Assembly: GCA_016789845.1 (NCBI GenBank)
Contig: JAEUQA010000086.1
Location: 124,001-188,000, forward strand
DNA: 64,000 bases
Source: Chromatiales bacterium
Lineage (GTDB): Bacteria; Pseudomonadota; Gammaproteobacteria; Steroidobacterales; GCA-2729495
Direction of reading: 5' to 3'
The notes beneath the pieces were generated by a model. The model did not search any database. It saw nothing but the letters and a program-made list of their open reading frames with translations, and had not been told where the DNA came from. Below, piece after piece: positions 1 to 9,720 of the stretch (positions are counted from its first letter, which is position 1; each line of letters starts with the position of its first letter). Both the position numbers and the translations under genes were made by a program.

Positions 1-768
1 TCCTGGATCGGCGCTGCCATGGGGATCGCCCCGGTGGTCGGCCCGCTGATTGGCGGCTTCCTCAGCGCATGGGCCGGTCCCCAGTCCGTGTTCGCGGCCA
101 GCGCAGTGCTGGGATTCGTGGTGACGATCGCAATGTCCCTGCGCCTCACGGAGACCCGCCAGGCGGCGCCCGCGAGCACCGGGCTGCAGCACTGGACCAC
201 GAGCTATGGCCAGCTGCTGGGCTCGCGCGTCTTCATGGGCTATACGCTCATGTACGCCTTCATGCAGGGCTGCTTCTTCGCATTCCTCGCCGTGGCTGCG
301 GTGGTCTTCAATGACCACCTGGGCATCGGCGAGGCACGCTTCGGCGCCATCTGGGGCGCAATGGGCCTGGTCTACGTCGCGGGCGCGGCAGGCGGCGCCC
401 GGCTGACGAGCCGGATCGGCATGCGGCGGATTCTCCTGGCCGCCACTGCGATGATCGTGATTTCCGGTGGCTCGCTCCTGCTTGATGTCGCGGCGTCGGG
501 CGTCACCCTCGCGGGACTGCTGACGCCGCTCACGCTGTTGATGTTCGCGGCCGGCATCCAGACGCCGCTCTCGGTGGCCGGCGCGGTGAACTGCCGACCG
601 GACATCGCGGGCACTGCGGCCGGCCTGTCCAGTTCGATGGCGCTGGTACTGAGCGGGAGCTTCAGCATCATGGCCGGCTACCTGTACTCGGGGGACTTCC
701 TGCCTGTTGCAATACTCATCGCCGCATCGTCGGCCATGGCAGGCGTCACTTACTGGCTGACCCGCTGA
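1..768 (+). CDS. MFS drug-resistance transporter, C-terminal part (cut by window start)
   Basis: The reading frame is open from the first base, so the gene begins outside the window and at least the first few membrane segments are missing. The visible 255 residues are very hydrophobic, with about eight membrane segments. They carry the MFS 'AAMGIAPVVGPLIGG' stretch (motif C-like, typical of drug/proton antiporters) near the start, and a pattern seen in the Bcr/CflA subfamily. It probably exports a small toxic compound or drug from the cytoplasm in exchange for protons. It converges on the next gene, whose stop is 3 bp away. The substrate cannot be inferred from sequence. Confidence 0.85.
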   Translation, partial: SWIGAAMGIAPVVGPLIGGFLSAWAGPQSVFAASAVLGFVVTIAMSLRLTETRQAAPASTGLQHWTTSYGQLLGSRVFMGYTLMYAFMQGCFFAFLAVAAVVFNDHLGIGEARFGAIWGAMGLVYVAGAAGGARLTSRIGMRRILLAATAMIVISGGSLLLDVAASGVTLAGLLTPLTLLMFAAGIQTPLSVAGAVNCRPDIAGTAAGLSSSMALVLSGSFSIMAGYLYSGDFLPVAILIAASSAMAGVTYWLTR

Positions 769-771
769 AGG

Positions 772-1467
772 CTACATCCCCGGCTTCCAGACGCCGAGGA
801 ACGCCGACAGCGCCACCCCCGCCCAGATCGCCCAGACGTACGGACGACAGGCCATGAGGCCGTTGTACATCTTGCTGTCGCTCTCGGGCGTCACGCCCTG
901 CCCCGCCATCATCCGGAAGCCCTCGATGAAGGGTGGCAGTTTCTTGCGGATCATGAATCCGCAGAATATCAGGAAGGAGAAGATGAGCAGTTTGGCGGCA
1001 AGCCACGGAAATGGCTGCAACGGCCCGGTGATCCAGTGGTACACCACCGATGCTGGCAGGGCAAAGATCATGATGAACCGGAACCAGTAGTCGCCCTTTG
1101 CCAGCACCTTGCCGAACTCGGTGCCCTCCTTCGCGTGCACCATGTGAACCACCCAGACCCAGATCGGGCCAAGGGCAACGATGCCGATCATCTGCCAGGC
1201 CGGGTGTTCATATCCGACGAATTCCGCCAGGATGCCGCCGACCGTCAGCATCAGGGCCAGGCAATAGCGGGGCAGCATGTCGAGGTTCAGGAAGATCTTG
1301 AACGCCGTCAGGCGGGAATCCCTGGACAGCTTGTTGTTGATCACGAACGTGCTGGAGTAGAACACGCCCGCGTCACCGCCAAGCCAGTACACGAACAGCA
1401 GTATGTGGATGTACTTGAATACGGCGTAGACGAACGGCAGTGTCTGTACAACCTGCGTCTCTTCCAT
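772..1467 (-). CDS. Conserved integral membrane protein of unknown function
   Basis: The 231-residue protein has about five to six hydrophobic segments, roughly at residues 12-35, 68-85, 95-112, 132-150, 155-172 and 208-225. Short charged loops carry conserved-looking Trp, His and Tyr residues (for example YIHILLFVYWLGGDAGVFY). The pattern resembles the CopD/DUF2269-like membrane proteins that have histidines near the membrane face, but I cannot assign it firmly. It lies just downstream of the peroxiredoxin gene on the same strand (43 bp gap), so the two may be co-transcribed. No function is claimed. Confidence 0.75.
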   Translation of the reverse strand: MEETQVVQTLPFVYAVFKYIHILLFVYWLGGDAGVFYSSTFVINNKLSRDSRLTAFKIFLNLDMLPRYCLALMLTVGGILAEFVGYEHPAWQMIGIVALGPIWVWVVHMVHAKEGTEFGKVLAKGDYWFRFIMIFALPASVVYHWITGPLQPFPWLAAKLLIFSFLIFCGFMIRKKLPPFIEGFRMMAGQGVTPESDSKMYNGLMACRPYVWAIWAGVALSAFLGVWKPGM

Positions 1468-1510
1468 CGAATGGTTCCTGCCTGGACTGCTGGTTTGATC
1501 GGCGGTGGGG

Positions 1511-1993
1511 TCAGAGCTGGCCGAGGACGCATTCGGCAGTGCTTACCTTGAATTCGCGCGGCGCCTCCACATTGAGCTCCTTGACGATCCCGTCCTGGAC
1601 CACCATCGAGAACCTCTGGCTGCGATGCCCCATGCCGAAGCCGCTGGCGTCGAGCGCCAGGTCCAGGGCCTTCGTGTAATCGCCATTGCCATCGGCCAGC
1701 ATCAGCACCTTGTCGCCAACGCCGCGATCCTTGCCCCAGGCATCCATCACGAACACGTCGTTCACGGACATGCAGGCGATGGTGTCCACGCCCTTGGCCC
1801 TGATCTCGGCGGCATGTTTCACATATCCCGGGAGGTGGCTGTTGGAGCACGTCGGGGTGAAGGCGCCCGGCACGGAGAAGAACACTACCTTCTTGCCACC
1901 AAAGAGCTCCTGGGTCGTCAGGGAGCCGGGGCCGTCCTTGGTCATGATCCCGAACTTGCCCTCAGGCAGCCGATCGCCAACCTTGATCGCCAT
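1511..1993 (-). CDS. Peroxiredoxin, Prx5-like AhpC/TSA family
   Basis: This 160-residue thiol peroxidase should reduce hydrogen peroxide and organic hydroperoxides in the cytoplasm. The active-site stretch VPGAFTPTCSNSHLPGY places the peroxidatic cysteine at residue 49, with the Pro and Thr expected before it. This is the Prx5 (rather than AhpC) version of the motif. Other cysteines are near residues 73 and 155. The start at 1993 (MAIKVGDRLPEG) is chosen because a GAGGG Shine-Dalgarno lies 8 nt upstream; a second ATG at 1999 is only 2 nt from it. The neighbouring membrane protein gene follows on the same strand. Confidence 0.93.
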   Translation of the reverse strand: MAIKVGDRLPEGKFGIMTKDGPGSLTTQELFGGKKVVFFSVPGAFTPTCSNSHLPGYVKHAAEIRAKGVDTIACMSVNDVFVMDAWGKDRGVGDKVLMLADGNGDYTKALDLALDASGFGMGHRSQRFSMVVQDGIVKELNVEAPREFKVSTAECVLGQL

Positions 1994-2174
1994 GGTCATG
2001 TCCCTCTTCTGGTGCTGGTGGTGAATGGTGGAACGCTCAATTGCGCTGCATTGTACAGGGCAGCCTGCGGCAGTCATCACGGCCCGCGGGGCACCCCTGC
2101 GCCGCGCCCTTCGTGCCTTGCCTCAGGCCGGGGCCGGCAATTATGCTGCCGGGCCTCGCACCCGGAGATGGTCC

Positions 2175-3683
2175 ATGAGCGCCGCTGCCCAGAATCTTAC
2201 AGCAAGCCCCGCAGCCCGGGCTTTCCTCGCCCGCGATCACCGCCTGCTGATCGGCGGCCAGTGGGTCCCGTCGGCGTCCGGGGAAACCATCGATGTCTTC
2301 GATCCCGCGACCGAGGGACACCTGGCGAAGGTGTCCGGCGGGGGCAAGGAAGACATCGATCGCGCCGTGCAGGCCGCCCGCAGGGCATTCCGCGGCGAGT
2401 GGTCGAAGCTCACTTCCTACGAGCGGACGAAGCTCATCTGGAAGCTGGCCGACGAACTGGAGGCGAACCTGGCCCTCGCCAGCGAGCTTGAAACGCTCGA
2501 CAACGGCATGCCGCTCATGGTGGCCCAGTATTCCATCGCATCCTTCGGCTGCGACTTCCTGCGCTACTACGCCGGTTGGGCCACGAAGATCACTGGCGAT
2601 ACGATTCCGGTTTCTCCCGGTGGGGTGCGCAACGGCGAGTCCCTGACCTACACGCGCCGGGAGCCGATTGGCGTCGTGGGCGCCATCATTCCGTGGAACG
2701 CCCCCCTGATCATGGCGACGCTGAAGCTCGGCCCCGCGCTCGCGGCCGGCTGCACGGTGGTCCTGAAGCCGGCCGAGCAAACTCCACTAACGGCACTCTT
2801 CCTGGGCGAACTCGTCAAGCGGGTGGGTTTTCCGGATGGCGTCATCAACATCGTCCCAGGCCTCGGCGAGTCTGCTGGGGCGGCGCTGGCTGCCCACCCC
2901 GACGTGGACAAGATTGCCTTCACGGGATCCACCGAAGTTGGCAAGAAGATCATCAGCGCGGCCGCCGGCAACCTGAAGCGGGTCACGCTCGAACTGGGTG
3001 GCAAGTCGCCGATGGTGGTCTTCCCCGATGCGGACCTCGAGCGCGTCATCCCTGGCGTCACGCGCGGGGCGTTCTTCCTGCAGGGCCAGAACTGCATGGC
3101 CGGCACGCGCCTCTTCGTGCACCAGGACATCTTCGACAGGGTGGTAAGCCGCGTTGGCGACATGGCAAACAAGTTCCGGATCGGCCCCGGGTTGAGCCCG
3201 GACAGCGACCTGGGCCCGCTGATCTCGGCCGAGCAGCGCGAGCGGGTGATGACCTACGTGGCGTCGGGCCGGAAGTCCGGTGCCGAACTGGTGTGCGGCG
3301 GCGAGGCGATGCCGGGTCGCGGCTTCTTCGTCAAGCCAACCCTGTTCAGCAAGACGAACATGGACATGCAGATTGCCCGGGAGGAGATCTTCGGTCCGGT
3401 ACTGTGCGCCCAGTCCTTCGGCGACTCCGACCTCCAGGCCGTGGCGGACGAGGCCAACAAGAGCATCTATGGCCTGTCGGGAAGCGTCTGGACCAGGGAC
3501 ATCTCGGTGGCACACCGGATGGCCGGCCTGATCGACGCGGGCCAGGTCAGCATCAACTGCCATGCCGCTGTCGATCCGGCCATTCCCTTCGGCGGCAACA
3601 AGCAGTCGGGCTGGGGTCGCGAGTTTGGCCGTGAGGGCCTCGATCCCTATCTCAAGACGAAGGCAACTACCGTAATTTATTGA
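2175..3683 (+). CDS. NAD(P)-dependent aldehyde dehydrogenase family protein
   Basis: The 502-residue protein has the full ALDH fold and should oxidise an aldehyde to a carboxylate. IPWNAPL (about residue 172) and AFTGSTEVG (248-256) form the cofactor site. Glu273 in LELGGKSP is the general base, and Cys307 in GQNCMAG is the nucleophile. The length is typical for the betaine/phenylacetaldehyde-type dehydrogenases. The ATG at 2175 has GGAG about 6 nt upstream; the frame is also open upstream, but that stretch does not resemble the family. The convergent SDR gene and the IclR regulator suggest a role in a catabolic pathway, but the substrate is unknown. Confidence 0.93.
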   Translation: MSAAAQNLTASPAARAFLARDHRLLIGGQWVPSASGETIDVFDPATEGHLAKVSGGGKEDIDRAVQAARRAFRGEWSKLTSYERTKLIWKLADELEANLALASELETLDNGMPLMVAQYSIASFGCDFLRYYAGWATKITGDTIPVSPGGVRNGESLTYTRREPIGVVGAIIPWNAPLIMATLKLGPALAAGCTVVLKPAEQTPLTALFLGELVKRVGFPDGVINIVPGLGESAGAALAAHPDVDKIAFTGSTEVGKKIISAAAGNLKRVTLELGGKSPMVVFPDADLERVIPGVTRGAFFLQGQNCMAGTRLFVHQDIFDRVVSRVGDMANKFRIGPGLSPDSDLGPLISAEQRERVMTYVASGRKSGAELVCGGEAMPGRGFFVKPTLFSKTNMDMQIAREEIFGPVLCAQSFGDSDLQAVADEANKSIYGLSGSVWTRDISVAHRMAGLIDAGQVSINCHAAVDPAIPFGGNKQSGWGREFGREGLDPYLKTKATTVIY

Positions 3684-3693
3684 GGCTACCAGG

Positions 3694-4425
3694 CTACCAG
3701 GCCACCTGGGCACCAAACCTGTCCAGGAACTGACCGCTGTGGCTCGCATCGAGCCGGGCAAAGGTCCGAAGCTGCTCGCGCACGCTTTCGGCGGGGTCGA
3801 TCTCCGCTTCCGCGCCGCCCAGTTCGGTCCTGCACCAGCCCGGCGCCATCGAGATGATGATGAGGTCGCGCCATTCATTGGCGATGCCCTTCGTCAGCAT
3901 GTTCAGCCCTGCCTTGCTGGTCCGGTAGGCATGGGAGTGGCCCATCCGGTTGTTGGCTATCGAGCCCAGGTCACTGGACAGCATGACGACCACCGGTCGC
4001 GGCGCAAGGCGCAGGCTGGGGGCGAGCGCCACCGTAAGCCGAAAGGGCGCCAGCAGGTTGACCTCCAGGATGTCGCGCCAGATCCCGTAGTCCATGTGTG
4101 CGAGGCTCTGGTACCGCATTCCGGCGGGCGAGCCTTCCGGCCCGAACGTGCCCGCGTTGTTGATGAGCATGTCCACGGGAAGACCGCCCAGGTCGCTGGC
4201 CAGGGCGTCGACATTGGCCTCGTCAACCACGTCCAGGGGCAGCACACGGACCCGGCCGGGATGGGCGCGCGCGAGTTCCCGGAGGGCGGGCGCCCGGTCG
4301 GGATTCCGCGTGCAGGCCAGCACCTGCCAGCCGGCCGCCGCCAGCTGGCGGCAGTATTCGAGCCCGAGTCCGCGATTGGCGCCGGTGACGAGCACTGTTC
4401 CCTGATCCGTTGCCCTGCCATTCAT
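3694..4425 (-). CDS. Short-chain dehydrogenase/reductase
   Basis: The 243-residue protein has the SDR Rossmann fold: the cofactor motif TGANRGLGLEYC at about 14-25, NNAG at about 88-91, a serine in VVMLSSDLGS (about 147-156), and the catalytic YRTSK (Tyr-x3-Lys) at about 167-171. It would carry out NAD(P)-dependent reduction or oxidation of an alcohol/carbonyl, and resembles the C-factor/sniffer-like small SDRs. It converges on the aldehyde dehydrogenase gene and is divergent from the IclR-type regulator, with about 210 bp between the two starts. The substrate is not recognisable. Confidence 0.9.
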   Translation of the reverse strand: MNGRATDQGTVLVTGANRGLGLEYCRQLAAAGWQVLACTRNPDRAPALRELARAHPGRVRVLPLDVVDEANVDALASDLGGLPVDMLINNAGTFGPEGSPAGMRYQSLAHMDYGIWRDILEVNLLAPFRLTVALAPSLRLAPRPVVVMLSSDLGSIANNRMGHSHAYRTSKAGLNMLTKGIANEWRDLIIISMAPGWCRTELGGAEAEIDPAESVREQLRTFARLDASHSGQFLDRFGAQVAW

Positions 4426-4634
4426 CGTCTTGCCCCAGTCAATCGGTGATTACCTGCCGCACCCCAGTACCATGCTAACCGCCACTTCGCTGCCAGAAGC
4501 GTCCCACCGGGCCAGTGACCGCTGGTCGACAGGCAGTCGTAACGGGATGTAACAAATCCGGAATCCTCTTGGAATTGACGGGTTGCTTGACTACCATCGT
4601 CCGCCTGTCGGTCAGGTCAGGACGCACACGCCAG

Positions 4635-5462
4635 ATGACTTCCACCCGCCCCATTCGCGCACTGCTTCGCGGACTCGAGGTCCTCCACGTCCTCAACCAG
4701 CAGAACGGAGCTACGGTTTCCGAGGTCGCCACGGCCATCGATCTCCCCCGGACAACCACCTACCGCATTCTGGAGACACTCTGCCACGCCGGCTATGCGT
4801 ATCGGGCGGCAAGTGACGAGCGCTATCGCCTGACCATCCTGGTGCGTGGCCTGTCCGACGGCTTCGATGACGAGGCCTGGGTCACGCAGATAGCGCGCCC
4901 CTACATGTACGAACTCTGCAATGAACTCGTGTGGCCGATTGCCATCGCGACATTGTCCGGATCGACGATGCTCGTCCGGCAGACGACCGACCACCGCAGT
5001 CCGCTGGCCGTCGAGAAGCGCGGACCGGGGTTCCGGGTTGCCATACTGGGCTCGGCATCAGGCATCGCATACCTGGCCTGGTGTCCGGCGGAACAGCGGG
5101 AGGCGTTGCTCGATCTCCTCGGCAAATCCAAGCGAACCGAAGACCAGCCGGCGGTCAACCGCAAGAAGGTCAACGATCTCCTGCTGGAAACCCGCAAGCG
5201 GGGCTACGCCGCGTGGCGGAGGCCTCGGCGGGTGTCGGACGAACTCAGCCTCTCCGTGCCGATCCTGGCGGGAGAAAGAGTCCTGGCCTCCCTGACGATC
5301 CGGTTCTCGAGCACGGCAGTGCCGGAAGCCGAGGCCATCCAGCGCTTCATCCCGCGCCTGCGCGCCACTGCCCAGCGCATTGGCGAGGACTTCCTCTCCC
5401 AGGGAGAGCAGCAGGCCCTCGCGATCGCCACGGACAATCCGGTCTCCTCGCCGGAGGACTGA
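4635..5462 (+). CDS. IclR-family transcriptional regulator
   Basis: The 275-residue protein has an N-terminal winged helix-turn-helix (about residues 5-65, with the recognition stretch TVSEVATAIDLPRTTTYRILETL) and the IclR effector-binding domain after it (about 75-260). IclR proteins act as dimers that bind small aromatic or organic acids and control nearby catabolic genes. The start at 4635 (MTSTRPIRALLRGLEVLH) matches the usual family N-terminus; the frame is open further upstream to 4515 without family-like sequence. It is divergent from the SDR gene and convergent with the hydantoinase-type genes, so either is a possible target. The effector is unknown. Confidence 0.9.
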   Translation: MTSTRPIRALLRGLEVLHVLNQQNGATVSEVATAIDLPRTTTYRILETLCHAGYAYRAASDERYRLTILVRGLSDGFDDEAWVTQIARPYMYELCNELVWPIAIATLSGSTMLVRQTTDHRSPLAVEKRGPGFRVAILGSASGIAYLAWCPAEQREALLDLLGKSKRTEDQPAVNRKKVNDLLLETRKRGYAAWRRPRRVSDELSLSVPILAGERVLASLTIRFSSTAVPEAEAIQRFIPRLRATAQRIGEDFLSQGEQQALAIATDNPVSSPED

Positions 5463-5554
5463 GGAGAGCGTTCAGCGCCCCGACAAGGAGAGACCCTGAA
5501 GCACGCGAAGTGCCCCAGGGCCTCGCTCTGTGCCCCTGGCTTCCGCCCGTGCCG

Positions 5555-7480
5555 TCAGGCGACCTTTCGGGCAGCCTTCTTGCCGGCACCGCCCTTGGAG
5601 CCTTCCGCGCGCGGCTTTGCCCACGTCTGGAAGACCGGGGTCTTTGGCGCCTCGAGGCCGGTTTCCTTCCTGCAGGCCTTCTTCAGCTCCGGGATGGTTC
5701 CCCCGAAGTCGAAGAGCTTGGTCTTGCCGCGCTTCTTGGCCATCTTCGCGCGTAGTGCCGTCGTTGCCTTCTCGTCGACCGTGCCGTTGGGCTTGACGAC
5801 GACGCCATAGCGCTTGGCGCCGTCGCGCGTGACAAGACCGGCTTCCACGTCGAACGCCACCTTGTCGGCCGGCCGCTTGAGGGGATCACCCCAGCCGCCA
5901 CCGCCCCAGGTATCGAAGTACAGAAGGTCGCCCTCTGCCACCGGAATACGGTCGCACTTGGCCGGCAGAAGCTCCTTCTTGCCGTTCTTCCTGATCATGA
6001 TCTTCCGACTTCGGGCGCCCGGCAGCCCACCGTTGACGCCCCATGGGTACGTCAGCCAGCGGTCATCGTGGATCGAGATCTGGCCCGGCTCCAGGAAGCG
6101 ATAGCCCACGCGAAGGGCGTTGCCGCCGCGATGCAGGCCCGCGCCACCCGTGTCTGCCAGCGTCTCGTAGGCCTCGATGCGGAGCGGGAAGTAGCTCTCG
6201 AGGAACTCGTTGGGGACATTGGTGAAGCTCGGCCACAGGGAGTGACCGTCCGGGCCGTCGCCGAACGGCTTCCCTGGAATGCCGCCGAACCCGATGCTGT
6301 ACAGCTGGTACCACTCGCCCGTCTTGCGGTAGCCCGAGTACATGAAGTGGGGGCTGTCGGAGAAGCCGGCGGCACACAGGAAGTCCGGATTGCCCTGGCC
6401 AAGCAGGCCACCGAGAATGTCGAAGATCCGTCCGAGGGCATGCGTGCGGCAGGACAACGCTGCGGGGAAGCGCGGCTTCAGCAGCGACCCCTCCGGAATG
6501 CGCACCTCCATCAGGTCATAGAAGCCGTCGTTGAACATGATCTGGGGGTCGAAGACCATGATCATGTAGACGCCGCAGAACATCTTGAACATCTCCTCAT
6601 TGAGGAGGAAGTTCACGGAGCCCGTCGACTGGGGGTCGGTGCCTTCAAAGTCGAAGATTACCTTTCCCCCCTCCCGCCACATGGCGCACTTGATCTTGTA
6701 GGGACCCATGCCCATGCCGTCGTCGCACAGGTAGTCCTCGAAGTACTGCTTCTTGGTGGGCACGGCCGCATTAATGAGCTTGCTCATCGCCCGCTTGTTC
6801 CGGTCGAGCAGGTCCTCCAGCGCGGAGTACAGCGTGTCGTCGCCGAAGCGGTTCGACATCTCGATGACCCGCTTCTCGGCGGTGCGAATGGCAGCAACGA
6901 TCGCGTAGAAATCGCTGCGATTCCACTGGGGCATGCGGCAGTTGTGCAGGATGATTTCGAGGATGTCCTCCTGCAGGACATCATTCTTGAAGATCTTGGT
7001 CGGCGGGATGCGGATGCCCTCCTCGAAGATCGACTGGGCGTCGGTCGGGAGGCTGCCGGGCACCTTGCCACCGATGTCGGTCATGTGGCCGAACATTGCC
7101 GCGTAGGCAATCAGGCGCCCGTCCTTGAAGATCGGCCGCAGGAGCAGCCAGTCGTTGGAATGGCTGACGGCGCCATTGCAGGTGTAGGGGTCGGTCGTGA
7201 GGAACATGTCGCCCTCCTCGATCGTCCCGTCATAGGCGGCCTTGAAGCCATAGATGAAGCTGCCGAACTGCCCGACGACCATCTTGCCGTCGAGGTTCGC
7301 GATCATCGGGAACTCGTCATGCTGCTCGCGGATGCCGGGCGACATGGCCGTGCGGAACAGCACGGTGTCCATCTCATGCCGGGCGTTCAGCATGGCGTTC
7401 TCGATGATATCGAGCGTGATGGGGTCAATCTTGAGCCGCTTGAACGGGCGGGGACGTGTCTCAACGATCTTGGCTGGCAT
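5555..7480 (-). CDS. Hydantoinase B/oxoprolinase-family subunit
   Basis: The 641-residue protein is the HyuB partner of the ATP-dependent hydantoinase/oxoprolinase/acetone-carboxylase superfamily. Family features are the N-terminal DPITLDIIENAMLNARHEM and REQHDEF segments, FGHMTDIGGKVPGS (about residue 125), the FEGTDPQSTGSVN core, and the C-terminal GGNALRVGYRFLEPG and WGGGGWGDP motifs. The last ~25 residues are Lys/Ala-rich and low in complexity. It follows the HyuA-like gene by 48 bp and must act with it. Alternatives within the superfamily are N-methylhydantoinase, lactamase (caprolactamase-like) or acetophenone/acetone carboxylase; sequence alone does not decide. Confidence 0.9.
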   Translation of the reverse strand: MPAKIVETRPRPFKRLKIDPITLDIIENAMLNARHEMDTVLFRTAMSPGIREQHDEFPMIANLDGKMVVGQFGSFIYGFKAAYDGTIEEGDMFLTTDPYTCNGAVSHSNDWLLLRPIFKDGRLIAYAAMFGHMTDIGGKVPGSLPTDAQSIFEEGIRIPPTKIFKNDVLQEDILEIILHNCRMPQWNRSDFYAIVAAIRTAEKRVIEMSNRFGDDTLYSALEDLLDRNKRAMSKLINAAVPTKKQYFEDYLCDDGMGMGPYKIKCAMWREGGKVIFDFEGTDPQSTGSVNFLLNEEMFKMFCGVYMIMVFDPQIMFNDGFYDLMEVRIPEGSLLKPRFPAALSCRTHALGRIFDILGGLLGQGNPDFLCAAGFSDSPHFMYSGYRKTGEWYQLYSIGFGGIPGKPFGDGPDGHSLWPSFTNVPNEFLESYFPLRIEAYETLADTGGAGLHRGGNALRVGYRFLEPGQISIHDDRWLTYPWGVNGGLPGARSRKIMIRKNGKKELLPAKCDRIPVAEGDLLYFDTWGGGGWGDPLKRPADKVAFDVEAGLVTRDGAKRYGVVVKPNGTVDEKATTALRAKMAKKRGKTKLFDFGGTIPELKKACRKETGLEAPKTPVFQTWAKPRAEGSKGGAGKKAARKVA

Positions 7481-7528
7481 TTCGATACTCCTGAATTCTG
7501 TGGCTGGCTTGGCGATGCACAGGGTGCA

Positions 7529-9586
7529 TCAGGCCGCCGGGGTGATGAGGATGTTGCCCCAGTCATCGACCGTCCCGACGTGGCCGGGAAGGATCAGCGT
7601 GGTGGAGTCCATCTCGAGCACGATAGCCGGGCCCTTGACGACATTCCCGGACTTGAGCCTGGAGCGGTCGTACAGGGTGGCCTCCTGGTCCTTCCCCTCC
7701 ACGTAGAGGGTCAGTTTCGCGGACGCGGCCGCAGACGGGCTTTCCCCGCCCTTCTCCACCCGCAAGGCGCGCACGTTGGTCGGCTTGCCCTGGGCCACCG
7801 CACGCAGGTTCACCAGTTCCTTCTCGAGTGGCAGGGCGAAAGTAAACAACTGCCGGTGCATCTCGTCGAAGCGCTCGCCAATGACATCGAGGCCACGCTG
7901 CTCGAATTCCTCAATCGTGAAGTCCACCGTCAGCAGCAGGCCCTGGCCGTGATAGCGGATATCCACCTGGTAGCTCGCGGACTGGTCCGCCTTCGGAATG
8001 CCTTCGTTGTCGAGGGCCTTGGAGGCATCGCTGGCCAGCGCCCGGAAGATCTTGGAGACTTCCTTTGTGGTGGTCTCGCCGAAGCGGCGGATGAAGGTGC
8101 GGGATGCCTCGTCGCGGACCCGGGTGGTGGCATCGCCGTAGGCGCACAGGACGCCGGGACCCGGAGGAATGATCACCGGCCACGAATTCATGAGCTTCCC
8201 GATGGCATTGGCGTGCAGTGGGCCGGCGCCACCAAATGCAATCAAGGCAAAGTCACGCGGGTCATAGCCTTTCTCGACGGACACGAGGCGCAGGGCCCCG
8301 TACATGTTCTCATTCACGATGTCGATGATGCCGGCCGCTGCCTGCTTCAGGCTGAGGTTGAGTGCGTCCGCGATCGACTGCACGGCCTTCTCGGCGAGAT
8401 CCCGGCGGACCTTCATGTCGCCACCGAGCCGCACTTCGCCGCTGGGCAGGTAGCCCAGGACGACGTTGGCATCGGTAACGGTCGGCAGCGTGCCGCCCCG
8501 GTTGTAGGCGGCAGGGCCCGGAACCGCCCCTGCACTCTCAGGCCCCACCCGAAGGGCCTTGGTGAGTTCCGGAACCTTGGCAATCGAGCCACCACCCGCG
8601 CCGACAGTGCGAACGTCGACGGAAGACGCGCGAACCACCACGTCACCGACGGTGGTTTCGCGCCGCAGCTGGGCCTTTCCATCCTCCACGAGGCACACGT
8701 CGGTGGACGTGCCACCCATGTCAAAGGTGAGCAGGTTCTTGAAGCCAGCCTGCTGGGCAACCCACACCGCACCGGATACCCCGCCTGCCGGACCGCTCAT
8801 CAGCAGGTTCACGGGAAATGCTTCTGCGGCCTTGGCCGACGCGAGTCCGCCATCGGAGCGAAGGATGTGCAGCTGCACCTTGCTCATGGTCTTCTGCAGC
8901 TGCCGGTGCAGGTTTCGCACGTAGGTTTCGACCTTCGGCCGGACGTATGAATTGGCTACCGTCGTGATGGTGCGCTCGTACTCCTGCATCTCGGGAACGA
9001 TCTCCGAGGACAGGGAGATCGGAATGTTTGGCATGATCTCCCTGGCGATCTTCGCGACCTGTACCTCATGGTCGCCATTCGCGAAGGAATTGATCAGCGA
9101 AATAGTCAGTGCCTCGATGCCCTTCTTGCTGAGCGCCTTCAGGTCCCTGCGCAGCCTGGCCTCATCGAGCTTGCGCACCACTTCGCCCCGCGCGCCGATG
9201 CGTTCGTCGGCCTCGATGGTCAGCGCCAGCGGTGCAATGGGCAGGCTCTTGTTGTAGATCACCCAGCCGCCCAGGCCGCCCGGCACGAATGACCGGGCGA
9301 TCTGCAGGACCTGGCGATAACCCTTGGTGGTTACCAGTCCAACCTTTGCACCGGATCCGGTGAGCACGGTGTTGGTGGCCACCGTCGTGCCATGCATGAA
9401 GTGGGTGATCTTGTTGGGATCGATGCCCGCGTTCTTGCAGACCCTCTCGATGCCATTCAGCACGCCGACGGACGAGTCGTGCGGGGTGCTGGGCACCTTG
9501 GCCGTGAAGACGTCACCACTCTGCTCGTCAATGAGCAACAGATCCGTGAACGTTCCGCCAACGTCAACCCCTAGTCGGTAACTCAT
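7529..9586 (-). CDS. Hydantoinase A/oxoprolinase-family subunit
   Basis: The 685-residue protein has the actin-like ATPase fold of HyuA. The phosphate-binding motif GVDVGGTFTDLLLID is at residues 6-20, HGTTVATNT at about 65, the second ATPase motif FDMGGTSTDVCLV at about 290, and FGGAGPLHA at about 455. The superfamily uses ATP to phosphorylate an amide or carbonyl oxygen so that a ring can be opened or a carboxylate added. A GAGAGG Shine-Dalgarno precedes ATG 9586. It is the first gene of the hyuA-hyuB pair and lies downstream of the HMG-CoA-lyase-like gene on the same strand. Confidence 0.9.
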   Translation of the reverse strand: MSYRLGVDVGGTFTDLLLIDEQSGDVFTAKVPSTPHDSSVGVLNGIERVCKNAGIDPNKITHFMHGTTVATNTVLTGSGAKVGLVTTKGYRQVLQIARSFVPGGLGGWVIYNKSLPIAPLALTIEADERIGARGEVVRKLDEARLRRDLKALSKKGIEALTISLINSFANGDHEVQVAKIAREIMPNIPISLSSEIVPEMQEYERTITTVANSYVRPKVETYVRNLHRQLQKTMSKVQLHILRSDGGLASAKAAEAFPVNLLMSGPAGGVSGAVWVAQQAGFKNLLTFDMGGTSTDVCLVEDGKAQLRRETTVGDVVVRASSVDVRTVGAGGGSIAKVPELTKALRVGPESAGAVPGPAAYNRGGTLPTVTDANVVLGYLPSGEVRLGGDMKVRRDLAEKAVQSIADALNLSLKQAAAGIIDIVNENMYGALRLVSVEKGYDPRDFALIAFGGAGPLHANAIGKLMNSWPVIIPPGPGVLCAYGDATTRVRDEASRTFIRRFGETTTKEVSKIFRALASDASKALDNEGIPKADQSASYQVDIRYHGQGLLLTVDFTIEEFEQRGLDVIGERFDEMHRQLFTFALPLEKELVNLRAVAQGKPTNVRALRVEKGGESPSAAASAKLTLYVEGKDQEATLYDRSRLKSGNVVKGPAIVLEMDSTTLILPGHVGTVDDWGNILITPAA

Positions 9587-9675
9587 ACAGGCCTCTCAGA
9601 TGTTCCATTACTCAGCTTCGGGACCGCGGCAGACTCTGCCACGACAACCAGTCCTGTTTTGCCCCGCACCAGAAA

Positions 9676-9689
9676 GCCCCGGCGGGGGC
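9676..9689 (-). terminator. Weak terminator-like hairpin after the lyase gene
   Basis: On the minus strand GCCCC and GGGGC form a 5-bp GC stem around a CGCC loop and are followed by TTTCT. It sits between the lyase stop (9721) and the hyuA start (9586), so it could reduce read-through from the lyase gene into hyuA. The short T run makes it a weak call. Confidence 0.35.
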
Positions 9690-9720
9690 GCTTGTTCTCT
9701 TTGCCCTTCTGTCCCCGGCG

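Noticed and set aside
6068..8950. A 960-codon open frame on the + strand opposite hyuA/hyuB
   Set aside because: It is antisense to two genes with clear motifs, its protein is rich in His, Arg, Gly and Ala with no family-like pattern, and it is explained by GC-rich third positions of the real genes.
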